NCBI RefSeq assembly: GCF_042453785.1
Contig: NC_091670.1
Coordinates: 37,707,501 to 37,771,500, forward strand
Origin: Malus domestica
Taxonomy: Eukaryota > Streptophyta > Magnoliopsida > Rosales > Rosaceae
DNA: 64,000 bases
Reading direction: 5' to 3'
Shown one piece after another: positions 53,652-64,000 of the stretch. How positions within the stretch are numbered: the stretch's first letter is position 1; each line of letters starts with the position of its first letter. The notes beneath the pieces were generated by a model. It was given only the letters and a program-made list of their open reading frames with translations. It was not told the origin of the DNA and made no database searches. The position numbers and the translations under genes are program-made.

Positions 53652-55392
53652 TTTTCAAGCTCCAATTTAGAATTTTGTCTCCAAATCTCAACTCTCTGGA
53701 TTTTAAGTGATTTATTAGGGATTTATTTATTTTTCAAGGTCCAAGTTAGAATATTAAGATTCATTTTTTTTTTCAAGCTCCAAGTTTTAATTTTGAGTTT
53801 TCAGATCTGATACTGTATGTGTCAATAAAAGGTCGTACCCAGTGCACAAGGCTCCCGCTTTACGCAGGGTCATATGAGATACCGTATGAGTCAGTAGCGT
53901 ATATAATATATAGTTGATTACAACAATGTACCTCACCCGGATTTATATCCTCATCGTTTCCCTTTAAATTAGATTGCAATTATGGGTAACTTATTGTGAT
54001 GCATGTGTTTTCTAATTTTGTTTAAATGGTATTTGTTTTCTAGCTAACATAAAATTCACATCTAATCTAACATGATTAGATGTGGAACCAAAAATTAGAT
54101 AAGAACAACACAAAATTAAACATAAAACAATTGTGAAAACTTTAACAATTGAATTAAATTATGAGATTGTTTGATGAAAGAGATACTGGTTGATATTTTT
54201 TGTATTCAATTTTTGGTGGAAAGCATCAATTATTTCGTTACTTCTTCTAATGGTCCAATAGAAATGGGGTAAATTGCAATTGGGGGCCTGCAGCAATCCC
54301 ATAATACCATCGACCATCGAGTTGATATTCTCTCCGGACCTCACTGTCTAGATTTTCTAGTTCTTAAGAACCAGACAAACGGTCAAGATTTTCTGGTTCT
54401 TAAGAACCGGACAATGATATCCAGAGAAGATCTCAACTCTCCGCCATCAGACAAATTTGTAGTTATCCTTGTCACTTTGTTATCATCAAATTTGTAACCT
54501 TCCAAGTTTCCAACCTTGGTATTTGGAAGACTCGGGAGTCTTTGTTTGGGCATTGACTAACTGGCTTTCTTTGTTTGATCTTAGTTCTCCAACTAAAATT
54601 TTGTGAGTATTAGTTTCCACACTGGTTACATTTTATAGCAAGAGCTTAAACAAACCTACTCAATAATAAATCTAGACCGGAACATCCGACGTCGATCCTT
54701 ACGAATAAACCTAACTGAACAAGGAGTATCAAAAATAAAATAAAAAATTACCTAAATCTAAATCAAGACCATAGGTTGCTAAACTATCTGCCACAAAGTT
54801 TTTTTCTTTGTAGACAAGCCAAAGTTCGCATTGCCAAGATCTTGAAAGCAATTCTCGACAGGCCAAAACAAGGAGACCTAAAGGATGATTATTCAAAAAG
54901 ATCATAGCTCTACACTATAACGAATTCAGGGACCAATATGCTCCACATTGTGTCAAGTTCATAGGTCGTACTTATGAATATTTTGTTCTAAGTACCGAAT
55001 TTTCAATTGAGCTAAAGTCGAAGGACATTTGCTCCAATTTTCTCCATTGAAAAAAGAGTACATTGGAGAATCAACATACTAGGAGTAGGGATACAAGGAA
55101 GGAATAAGCTCATCACACTCTGAGTCTATCACAAAATACATTACTATCATCTTTGCCTATTTGACTCTCTTTCAAACCAAAGAACGTCCCGCAAGAACTG
55201 CACCCTTTTAACCACTCTCAAACAGCATGGAGTACCTCATATATTGTGTGATGTTACCTCACATCAACGAGGATTTGCATGCTTTACCAATTTGAAAGTC
55301 GCATCTGAATAATATAAATTCAAAGGATATATTTGCACGTCAAGATATTACTGAAAGATATCGAACTCACGGACTAGAAGCATGGATAGAGT
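53652..55392. other. spacer upstream of TPK / downstream of PDCD5
   Basis: No gene. A palindrome-rich 120-bp piece lies at 54319-54441. The common plant-repeat sequence cccagtgcacaaggctcccg is at about 53838. The segment just below 55393 is probably the PDCD5 3' UTR. Confidence 0.5.
54319..54441. repeat. palindromic MITE-like repeat
   Basis: Contains two copies of the perfect or near-perfect palindrome ggttcttaagaacc, 50 bp apart. It is bounded by roughly inverse ends (gagttgatattctctccgga and tccagagaagatctcaac). Confidence 0.55.
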
Positions 55393-57498
55393 TTAATCAT
55401 CATCTTCAAGGACGCTCCTACGCCTCTGAATCTGGTATAATAAGAGTGACGGAAAGACATGTCAAAACCCAGTACATATTTCCACATAAAAAATAAGGAA
55501 AAGAAAAATCATTATACGATGGTCAAAGAAAAATCATTATACGATGGTCACAACTTACAGTGACTTTGGTCTGTTTGGTTGTTTGGTTGTTGATCTGCTC
55601 CAACAACGAGATGAGTCTCTCCTCAGATACCTGAAAAATGAAGCAATGAGCACTTTGGTTCTGTTCAAACAAACTCGTTACTTCAAAATAAAAACTAAAT
55701 AAGCTGTGTGGAGAAACTATAAAACCGACCATGATATGAAATATCACCCCATACCTTCTCAACTATCTGGCCCATTTGAGCAGCTCTCAGTATAACATCT
55801 TCAACACCCCTTGCCTTCTCAGGTTTCACCAAAGCAATTCTAGCAACTGTACGTGCATAGTAGCAGACGAATTAGATCAACAGACAAGGCTAACCCAACG
55901 TAATTCTACCAACAAATCATTTTTCAATCCTTCCTACTTTAAACAACCTACTTATAGTGCCAAAATACACGAGACAAAGAATTGGTTAGTAGGGATGATA
56001 TCCGAAATTTTCTAAAGCGTACAAGTAAAATAATCATATTAAGTAATGGCAACGTTAGATATATCAGCTTACTTCTTTCACGAGCTTCGCCTGACACAAT
56101 CTGACTAAGCATCATCTGCCTCCGCTCTTCGGCCTCCCTGCATTAATTGCATTATGTATTAATCAAATCAATAAGAACATTTTGGAAAAGGGTTGTCCCA
56201 ATTGATCTGAAACCCAACCTCTTGGCATCTTCATTTGCCTTGTGCTGCTCTGGGTTTTGTTGTTGCCCTCCAGACCCTCCCTGTTGATCAATGTAAGGTA
56301 GTGAGATCAGCAAGGAATCAAAAGAAAATGCAACCACAGATTTTGGCGAATATATTCAAACGAACAAAAGCTGATTGCTGATTGCTTACCGCACCATGTT
56401 GAGCCATAAGCTCCTGCATTCTTCTTTGTCTGATTGCTTCCAGTTCAGGATCAGCCTAAAAAAGAGCCCAAAGATTTAAAAACAACAAAAGTCAAACGAT
56501 GGGCAAACAAAAACACTTTAGGAAAAAGCAAACCGTAATCATCATACAGACTTCACCTACAATAATATTTTGCTAACCACAAAGATATGTATACCAGAAA
56601 CTATATCTACAGCATTCAGTTCCTGCCATTGGCCATCCATTGAAACCAACTCAGCTACCTAAGTGATTCTTTTCATAAGTATACACGCACATATGGGGAT
56701 CCCATTTCAGCTACAAAGTGCAGAACTTGAATAGCGCACTTGGATAGAGTTTAATGAAATCTAGGAACTCAGAGCTCAGTGAAAATATAACCCGTTTCTG
56801 AGTTATTTAACCCAAACCCATCTTAGACCAGCAAAGAAACATGATTGAGAAATCGCAACCCATTTTCCCCATCCCTCCCAAAAACCCCATCACGTAGTAC
56901 ATTTCACATCTCAGGTGCCAAATGAAAAACCAAAAGTCAGGCAGTTTGGAACACCCTACGAAGAACAAGGCAGTCTACGAAATCTCTTGAATACACATAC
57001 AGACAATCCGCGCAATGTTCAAAGCCATGCTTACACATCTATGCTCCAATATAACTACTAACTCTCTTTGAGCATGTTTCACAGTTTCGGGAAGTTTTCA
57101 AATCCCATTAATTTCCATGCCTGCTCGGCGTAAAAATCCACGCCCTATAATTCCGAAAGCTACAACACTCTTCCTGTCACAAAAGTTTACAGGCAGCTCC
57201 TATTTCGTAGTAAACATTGAGCTACCGATATTCATTTCTTAGTCAATTGCATACCCAAAATCCCTTAAAAATCACAATCCCACGCGAAATTAGAATCGTG
57301 CAAACATAATCAAAGAGTTTTCAAACCCTGATTTCCAGAAAGAAGATTAAAATCGACAAGAAATTTATACAATTGAGTAAATTTACAAGCATTGTAAACC
57401 CTAATCTCTCCATATTTGGTATCTGAAACTAAAAATAGCAGCCGAAAAAGATGCAAAAATGAAATCGAAAATATCAGAGAGAGAAAATACGTTACCAT
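55393..57498 (-). CDS. PDCD5: PDCD5 (programmed cell death protein 5), 7 coding exons
   Basis: Small conserved nuclear/cytosolic DNA-binding-type protein (TFAR19 family) linked to cell death and chromatin-modifier interaction in animals; its plant role is less clear. Coding exons: 57496-57498 (the ATG alone), 56390-56455, 56219-56280, 56073-56137, 55755-55846, 55559-55630, 55393-55431, giving 132 aa, the usual length. Landmarks: ADPELEAIRQRRMQELMAQ, QQQNPEQHKANEDAK, EAEERRQMMLSQIVSGEARE, LVKPEKARGVEDVILR, ERLISLLEQIN, and the end IQRRRSVLEDDD. Intron 1, just after the start codon, is about 1.04 kb. All introns are GT-AG. Confidence 0.95.
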
Positions 57499-58074
57499 TG
57501 ATTCGAGTTGTGGATGAGCGATCGAGTCTTCGAAACAAGTTGCGTTCGGCAGGCGCGGATTCTATAAGCTTTTCATATATCTTTTATATGTGTAAAGGGA
57601 TAAAAGGGGAAAGAAAACAATCGCTTTGAATGAAATCTTTAATGAAGGGATTCTCTTTTCCTTTTTCTTTATGTTGTGGGATTCACATTATTTTAATCTT
57701 TAACGATTTGAACCGTTTGTTTTTTAAATTGCATCTTATAGATTATTCTTGTAAAATATTAGCCAAATTGGAAATCGGAAATGTTTAAGACATCTAATTG
57801 GGCCTAAAGAAATTAACGAATATTTTGTTATATAAGAAATAATAAAATTTTATCTTAATAATGAAATAAGCAAATGGTTTCGAATTGAATTGAATTTTTG
57901 CAAAGATGATCTATGAATCGAGACTTACAAAATAAACAATTTAGATTGTTGAAGTTCGATGTGGAGTGAGCCCCACACTTAATCACCATTTTTTGAAAAA
58001 AAAAATGGAGATCCCTTTGCATAAATGCTATGCACTTTCAAAATCTCAAAGTTATGCTACTTAGTAACAATGTT
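57499..58074. other. PDCD5 upstream region
   Basis: Probable promoter/leader. 57705-57790 matches 63764-63990 apart from the MITE there (aacgatttgaaccgtttg...atcggaaatg), so it is a shared repeat and gives the empty site for that MITE. Confidence 0.55.
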
Positions 58075-58188
58075 CTAAAAAACGCTAGGCGCTAGTCGGG
58101 TGGCGGCATGGGGCCTAGTGCTTAAGCGGTTAGACGGAGCTTAGACGGGCGCCTAGGCGAACCAGGCATATTTGAATAAAATTTATTA
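58075..58188 (+). mobile_element. hAT-like left end, cut by a MULE insertion
   Basis: Begins tgttctaaaaaacgctaggc and carries the same GCTAGGCG/GGCCTAG subterminal motifs as 2185-4155 and 43611-44004. It is interrupted at 58188 by the 58189-60560 element. The remainder after 60569 is not clearly recognisable and no right end was found. Confidence 0.6.
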
Positions 58189-59008
58189 GGGTAAAATACA
58201 AAAAACTACCTCAACTATTGGTGTTACGACACTTTCATACCTCATCTTTTAAAATTGACAATGTCATACCTTATCTTACGAATTTGTGTCAATGTTATAC
58301 CTTCCGTTAGGGTTGGCGTGAATTTCTCAGTTAAATGCTGACGTGGCTTGATCCGGGACCAATTTTCTATTAAAATATTATTAAAAACTAAAAAAAAATA
58401 TATTAAATATTAAAATAATAAAGAAAAGTTTAAAATAAAAAATAAAAATAAAAAACCTAAGGTCAATTCGTCCTTCCCCCTCTCTCTCCCCCCATCTTCC
58501 TGCAACCCAGAAATAAGAAGATGAGGAGGAAGGAAAAAAAAAAAAAAAAACCCCAACCCAACCCAGTTCTCCCCCCTCCCCAACAAACCCAGAAAGAATG
58601 AGGAAGAAGAAGAAGAAGAAGAGAGAGAAGAAAGAAAAAAAACAAAACAAAACCCAGTTCATCTGTCCCCCGCCGCACCCACCCTCTTCCCTCCACACCC
58701 ATTCCCCCCATTTTCCCAGGTTCTCAACCTTCGAAATCAGCTTGGCAAAGGTTTCCCGATTCCACCTCAACAGGATCTGGGTTTTTTTTTTTTTTTTGGG
58801 TTGTAGGTAGTGGGTGTGAGGTTGGGTGCGAAGGTGTGGAGAGTGGGTGCGAGGAGAAGAAGGGGGTGGGGAAGGGGGAAGACAAATTGGTTTTTTTTTT
58901 CTCTTCTTTTTTTCTGGGTTACAATTGTAGGAAGGGGGAAGAAGATGATGATGGGGAGAATAGAAAGAAGGGGGAGGGGACGAATTGATTGAGTGTTTTT
59001 TTTTTTTT

Positions 59009-60008
59009 GGTAAATTATATAGTAACCCCTCAGGTTTGAGGTCTATTACAACCTCATATAACATTTTTAAAACATTTCACTTTTATACCTCACGTACTAT
59101 TTTATTTCAAAATGATACATCCGTTAGATTTTCCATCTATTAATCTGTTAAATGCTGACGTGGCTGCCACATTTGTGCCACATGGCTGCCAAATGTGTGC
59201 TACGTGGCAAAAAAAAAATTTAATTTTTTTGTTTAAAAAAACTCGAATCTTCTAAAAATAAAAAAAATAAAAAAATAAAAACTGAAAAACACAGAACCCA
59301 CACCCCACCTTCCCCACAACCCCTCCCCACCTATCTTTTTCCCCGAGCCCTCCCCTTCCCTGCAACCCAAACACCCATTCTCACCCTAACCCCACCTCCC
59401 CCGCCAGCCCCCAACCTCACCTCCCCCAACCCCCCACCCCAGCCCACCTCCCTCTCCTCCACCCTCTTCACCTCCCATCCCATCCAAAAACCCACCTAAT
59501 CCTATCCAAACAAAAACCCACCATGCGAGCGGCGGAACATGGTACGACGTTGAAGCCGAAATGGAAACGGAAGACGAGCTCCGCTTACGGCTGGTATGGT
59601 GGACGGGGGCAGCGACGAAGGCAATTTGATGGTGGAGGACGGCGAGAGGGACGAAATGGGTTTCGCGAGGGAGTTGAAATTGGGGCAAGTCCCGAGCTTT
59701 AAGTGCTTGGAGGCGGTGCGAGACGGGTTCGAGGCGGAGAACAAGGCGCCGCAAAAGGAGCATCAGAGCTTCACCGCTTTAGGCATACCAGTGTCGGTGT
59801 TTGTTTGGATGGGATTGGGTGGGGTTTTTTTATGGGAGGGGAGGTGAAGAGGGTGGAGGAGAGGGAGGTGGGCTGGGGTGGGGGGTTAGGGGAGGTGAGG
59901 TTGGGGGCCTGGCGGGAGAGGTGGGGTGGTGGGAAGGGATGTTTGGGTTGTGGGGAAGGGGGAAAGCTCGGGGAAGAAGATGGGTGGGGTGTGGGTTCTG
60001 TGTTTTTC

Positions 60009-60045
<37 letters not shown>

Positions 60046-60283
60046 GATTCGGGTTTTAAAAAAAAATTAAAAATTTTTTTTGGCCACGTGGCACATATTT
60101 GGCAGCCATGTGGCACACATTTGGCAGCCACATCAGCATTTAACAAATTAATAGATGGAAAATTTAACGTATGTATCATTTTGAAATAAAATAGTACGTG
60201 AGGTATGAAAGTGAAATGTTTTTAAAATGTTGTATGAGGTTGTAATAGACCTCAAACCTGAGGGGTTACTATGTAATTTACCC
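59009..60283. mobile_element. inner MULE-like long-inverted-repeat element
   Basis: The ends ggtaaattatatagtaaccc and its near-complement at 60264-60283 begin arms of about 500 bp that stay inverted through tcaggtttgaggtctatt, the repeated gctgccacat/atgtgtg motifs, and then long C-rich (59300-59520) versus G-rich (59800-60000) sequence. It sits in the right arm of the outer element, so it inserted later. The target repeat cannot be fixed because both flanks are T runs. Confidence 0.82.
59522..59795. other. non-palindromic core of the inner MULE, possible captured gene fragment
   Basis: Unlike both arms, this 275-bp core is GC-balanced, CpG-containing and gene-like, with no counterpart on the other side. 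The plus strand is open from 59596 to 59847 (GFARELKLGQVPSFKCLEAV in its middle). The minus strand is also open. I do not recognise the family. A Pack-MULE-style host fragment is an inference from structure alone. Confidence 0.45.
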
Positions 60284-60761
60284 TTTTTAAAAAAGAAAAA
60301 ACTTTTCTTTATTATTTTAATATTTAAAAATTATTAAATTTTTTTTTTAGATTTTAATAATATTTTAATAATTTTTTAATAGAAAATGGGCCACATATCA
60401 AGCCATGTCAGCATTTAACTGAGAAATTCACGCCAACCCTAACGGAAGGTATAACATTGTCACAAATTCGTAAGATGAGGTATGACATTGTCAATTTTAA
60501 AAGATGAGGTATGAAAGTGTCGTGACACCAATAGTTGAGGTAGTTTTTTGTATTTTACCCAATTTATTATATATCCTATAAATAAGTATTTATTTACACC
60601 TAAATGTATTAGAAATTTAGAAGAAGAAAAATAAAATGTGCATAATACAAGTTGTTTTTGTAATATGAAGGGGTTTGAAATGCTTTATTACTTGGATATT
60701 ATCTCTTTACAATGCCAATGGGAAATCGGCTTCTAAGGTAAGTTGTTCAAATCTATAAAAT

Positions 60762-63332
60762 AAGCCCTCCCACATCGCCCAATGATGTGGATCCTCTAGG
60801 CCTTATATATATATTCACATCTCTACCTAGTACAAGGCTTTTTGGAAGCTCACTGGCTTCGGGTTCTATCAAAACTCAAAAGTTAAGCGTGTTCGTAGCA
60901 AGAGCAATCTCAGGATGGGTGACCCTGTTAAAACCCACCCCATTCTATTTAAAAATGTTTTTTTTTTAGTTCTTAATTGGTGAGCCAAGGGGCCCACCCC
61001 TCTTATTTTTGTATCCCCGTGAACCCCCCCTTCCTCCTTTCTTCTTCTTTTTCGTGTTCTGTCTCTCCCTGTAGCTCTCTCTCCCTCTCTCCCTCAACCT
61101 CCCGCATCCCTCTCTCCCTCAAACTCTCGTCTCTCTCCCTCCCCCTGGACTCGCGAGGACCTTAGCACCATCAGGAGAGACTCCCTACGAACCCGGGGAC
61201 CCCTGTCCGGCGAGATAGACGGCTCGGAGCAAAGCTCCGACGAGTCTTCTTCCTGTTTCAGTTCGGGTAAGCCTCTAATCTCTCACTCTCGTACCTAGCT
61301 TGAAGTTTGGTGGTGATTTGGGAGTCTAAACCTTCCATTTTACGTAGGTTTTTCTTTGGAAACGGTTTGGGTGAACACACCCACTTTTCCGGCGAACCCG
61401 TGCACTTCGAGGACTTTTCCGGTCACCTCCGACCGAGTTACGGCGTTTGGAAGGTAGCAATCTATTCCTCTCTCTTTGTTCTTCACGTTCGTACATAGAT
61501 CGGAGCTTGAAGCTCCAGTTTTCAGGTGACCGGAGTTGTAGCAGCTCCGGCCTTCTTCTTCCTCGGCACCAGGCCGTCTGGCCTCTCCCATTTCCTCCTC
61601 GGGCCTTAGGCCCGTGTGGTCTTTAGCCCAAAACCCTAGTCCCCTTTATTTTTTTTTAGTTAGTTTTGTTATTTGGTTTCTTTTTAAAACCTTAGGGCCT
61701 TGGGCCGGTTAGATATTAAAGGGCTTAAGCCCTGTCTTTTTTTTATAAGGCCTTAAGGCCTTTATATTTTGGTGGTGTATGTGAACCATGTGTGTGTGAG
61801 TGCATTTAGGCGTGTGTGTGTGTGTGATTAGGCATGCACATGCATGCCGTGCGTGTGTGTGTGTGTGTGTTGTTAAGTATATGTTTGGGCTTAATGCCCA
61901 AACCCCTTTCCCAACCCTAAACCATTTTAACCCAAAATCCTAGGTTCCTAAAATCCTTTAAAATCCTAAACCCATCCAATCCCAAATTCCCTATTTTATT
62001 TAATTCAACCCAATATTTTAGAAAATCCTTTTATTTATTAATTATATTTTTGTGCTTAGGTAAAGTTGCTATTAAGGAAATTCGTAATCCCGATTCGCGC
62101 GATTCTTCTGCTAAGGAATATTTGTGAGTGGACCCCTTCTAAAATTACATGATTTGATAATTTAATTGCATAAATGATTAGCATGCCTACGGATTTATGA
62201 TTTGATTTATGTGAAGCCTGATGATTTAATATATTGATTTTCGTCTCGTGTTTTGGTGAGGAATTAATTGTTAGCCTATATTGAGCTATATTTTAATATA
62301 TATCGTATTTTCTATAAAAACCATAAACTGGTAGACTATCTGACAGATGACGATAGGATGCTAGAACATGTTTTGAACCCCTCTTTATAGTGTAGACGAT
62401 GATCGGTAACCTACGCTATGAAGTGGTATTTATGAGAGACGTAAATATTTGTGCGTACCTAGTAGACACTATGCCGCCTGGGGCGAGGATCTGGTGTTGG
62501 CATGTGGGCCGGGAGAAATAATCCCTAGCGAAAGGCTGAGGGACACGGAGACAGGCATTGGGCCGGGAGGGAGTTATCTCTGGCTACGGGCACAGAGACT
62601 GAGGTGCAGGCATTGGGCCGGGAGTTATATTTATTCAGTGATCTTTCTAGCAGCACACCGCGTTTACGAGACGATTTATGATACGTTTACTGTTTTGATT
62701 TCCGCGATGCGTATTCCGCGATATGGCTTTTGAGATATTTTGGCATGCTAGGATTTTTATTAAATCCATCACTTATTATGCTAGTAGTTTTCATTTATAT
62801 AAACTTTGGGGGTTAGTATGTTGATAACTGTTTTATTATTATTGTATATATAAACTTGGTCCACTCACCCTTGTTTTGCGCCCCCATTCAGGACTTAGAA
62901 TCAAGGCACCTAATCCCGGCGTCAAGACACTTCCGCAGCAGCATCTTCGGATCCTCTTGATGTAGGACCCACTCCTTTATTCATTAAATTTTATCTTAAT
63001 TCTTTTTAGTGATTAGGTTTAGTTGTATGCATCTGAGCACGTTCCTAAAAGTTTTAACTTAGTATTTTAAATTTCTAACCCTTATTTATTATTTTTATTC
63101 TTAGTTTTTGTATCAATTAATGGCTTTCGTCACCCCCGGGTGTCGGCCAGCACGTGTCGGTCCTGGTATTCGGGGAATATCAGGGTCGGGGCGTGTCAGA
63201 CCCACTAGGAAGTTCTCGTATGAGTTCCTAGAAACAAAACCATGAGGGCGTGGTCGGGGCCCAAAGCGGATAATATCATGCTACGGTAGAATCGAGCCCG
63301 GGATGTGATGGGGCCTAAGCCTGGATGTGCCA
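60762..63332 (+). mobile_element. Cassandra-type LTR with 5S rRNA-like sequence, split by a solo LTR
   Basis: 60762-60925 and 63199-63332 join into one LTR of about 300 bp: cccacatcgccc near the start, then a 5S-like stretch with agttaagcgtg (A box) and ggatgggtgacc (C box), then a terminal part with ggggcccaaagcgg and tcgagcccgggatgtg. This layout is known for Cassandra TRIM elements. The 2273-bp insert at 60926-63198 interrupts the C box. No second Cassandra LTR is visible, so it is a solo or broken copy. It is not a true 5S gene: outside the boxes it is diverged and cut. Confidence 0.85.
60926..63198. mobile_element. solo LTR, 2273 bp, TSD gaccc (family of 7725-9886)
   Basis: Begins TGTTAAAACCCACCCC and ends GGGGCGTGTCA, with exact 5-bp repeats gaccc (60921-60925 and 63199-63203). 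It shares ordered landmarks with 7725-9886: gtgagtggaccccttctaaa (62126), ggggttagta (62808), acttggtccactca (62855) and tcggccagcacgtg (63143). It also has GT microsatellites (61790-61870) and repeated GGCATTGGGCCGGGAG motifs (62550-62625). No internal retrotransposon domains remain. Confidence 0.9.
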
Positions 63333-63795
63333 CCTAGAGATTGTAAAAAGAAACCAAAAAGCCACTGTAGCTCACATCCCCCAATGTATCTAATTCAATT
63401 AGCGAACCAAAGAGGCCATCCATGCTTCGATATTTACAAAGAACACTCTAGTGTAAAAACAAAAAACAAAAAAAACAAAGAACACTCTAGCAAAAGGCGG
63501 TGGAAGTTGCGTGGGCCATCACCCTTTTTTTTTCTCTCTACAATTTTTTTTCTCTCTAATCTTCTTGGTAATCTCAGAGCAGGATTATGATTCTCTTTCT
63601 AGCCATTTTTTAGAACATTGCTTAGTAATACGCTCTAAGAGGATGATTCCCTCCCCTTTTAATTTTTGTCCTTTTCTAATTTTGTTCCCTTTTCGTCATT
63701 TCCACTCGAATGGTTACGGTTAAATCACGTTAACATCTTATAGATCATCCTTGCAAAATATTTCGAACTTTAACGATTCGAACTGTTTATTTTTT
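63333..63795. other. spacer
   Basis: No gene supported. It contains a short direct repeat (aaagaacactctag, 63438-63493) and a MITE-type piece ggttacggttaaatcacgtt near 63714 related to 16530. Confidence 0.5.
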
Positions 63796-63921
63796 GGGGT
63801 GTGATATCCACACACCCATTTTTACTTCGTACACACCCTTTTAATTTTCGGCCTTTGGATCGGATGAATTGAAGAAGATCAAATGACAAAAATCAACAAG
63901 GGTGTGTGGATAGCACACCCC
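63796..63921. mobile_element. 126-bp MITE, 8-bp TSD tatttttt
   Basis: The ends ggggtgtgatatccacacac and its near-complement ggtgtgtggatagcacacccc are inverted. Flanking repeats tatttttt lie at 63788-63795 and 63922-63929. The related sequence at 57705-57790 lacks it, giving an empty site. Second copy at 53496-53644. Confidence 0.78.
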
Positions 63922-64000
63922 TATTTTTTAAGTTGCATCTCATAGATCATCCTTGCAAAATATTAGCCAAATCGGAAATCGGAAATGTTTAAGACATATA

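Larger units (their letters stand above)
58189..60560. mobile_element. outer MULE-like long-inverted-repeat element, 9-bp TSD
   Basis: Exact 9-bp target repeats aatttatta (58180-58188 and 60561-60569) flank ends GGGTAAAATAC and GTATTTTACCC. More than 200 bp of terminal sequence is inverted between the ends (for example ttaaatgctgacgtggcttg against its complement near 60400). Pairing continues inward through CT-rich/GA-rich arms, leaving a centre of only about 70 bp near 58716-58785. The right arm is split by the inner element 59009-60283. Long TIRs with a 9-bp duplication point to the Mutator superfamily. No transposase. Confidence 0.85.

Noticed and set aside
58381-59064. A 227-aa minus-strand frame with Phe- and Pro-rich runs
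   Set aside because: It lies across homopolymer and purine/pyrimidine arms of the outer MULE-like element and is low complexity throughout.
60838-60925. 5S rRNA gene
   Set aside because: The similarity is to the 5S-derived part of a Cassandra LTR; it is diverged, split by a solo LTR and embedded in LTR sequence.

Overview
This window looks like nuclear DNA from a eudicot plant. The genes have many introns and are plant families (purine permeases, a wall-acetylation protein, a WRKY factor, a two-pore K+ channel). The spacers are AT-rich and full of nested transposable elements, including a Cassandra-type LTR that carries 5S rRNA-like sequence. A woody rosid, perhaps Rosaceae, is plausible from the style of the repeats, but this is inference.

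Layout. 0.3-1.2 kb: ALG14 (+). 1.5-18.9 kb: a purine permease (PUP) cluster on the minus strand, built by a tandem segmental duplication. Unit 1 (about 0.9-11.1 kb) holds ALG14 intron 2 and exon 3, a PUP relic, an intact PUP (4176-5674) and a broken PUP (7389-10911). Unit 2 (about 11.1-19.1 kb) repeats the order: an ALG14 exon-3 ghost, a PUP relic, an intact PUP (12891-14570) and an intact PUP (17370-18862). Each unit has its own later insertions, so one unit often shows the empty site for an element in the other. 20.9-25.9 kb: a 15-coding-exon RWA (reduced wall acetylation) gene (-). 26-36 kb: gene-free spacer with a 340-bp TRIM and a decayed 4.8-kb Ty3 chromovirus with a 5-bp target duplication. 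36.8-38.4 kb: a group IIc WRKY gene (-). 38.4-50 kb: gene-poor, with hAT-like and LINE-derived repeats and a GGT-rich region. 50.0-52.9 kb: a two-pore K+ channel (TPK) (-). 55.4-57.5 kb: PDCD5 (-). 58.2-60.6 kb: two nested long-inverted-repeat MULE-like elements, the inner one enclosing a fragment that may be captured. 60.8-63.3 kb: a Cassandra LTR split by a 2.27-kb solo LTR of the same family that broke the PUP at 7.7 kb.

The genes do not form a pathway. ALG14 starts N-glycan assembly at the ER, RWA supports polysaccharide O-acetylation in the Golgi, the PUPs move purine-type solutes, TPK carries K+ (probably at the tonoplast), WRKY is a transcription factor and PDCD5 is a small cell-death/chromatin-associated protein. 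I found no tRNA or rRNA gene that I would call functional and no CRISPR array. The most informative features are the duplication with its datable insertions, the nested 5S-LTR insertion and the nested palindromic MULEs. I do not see a clear new gene system.
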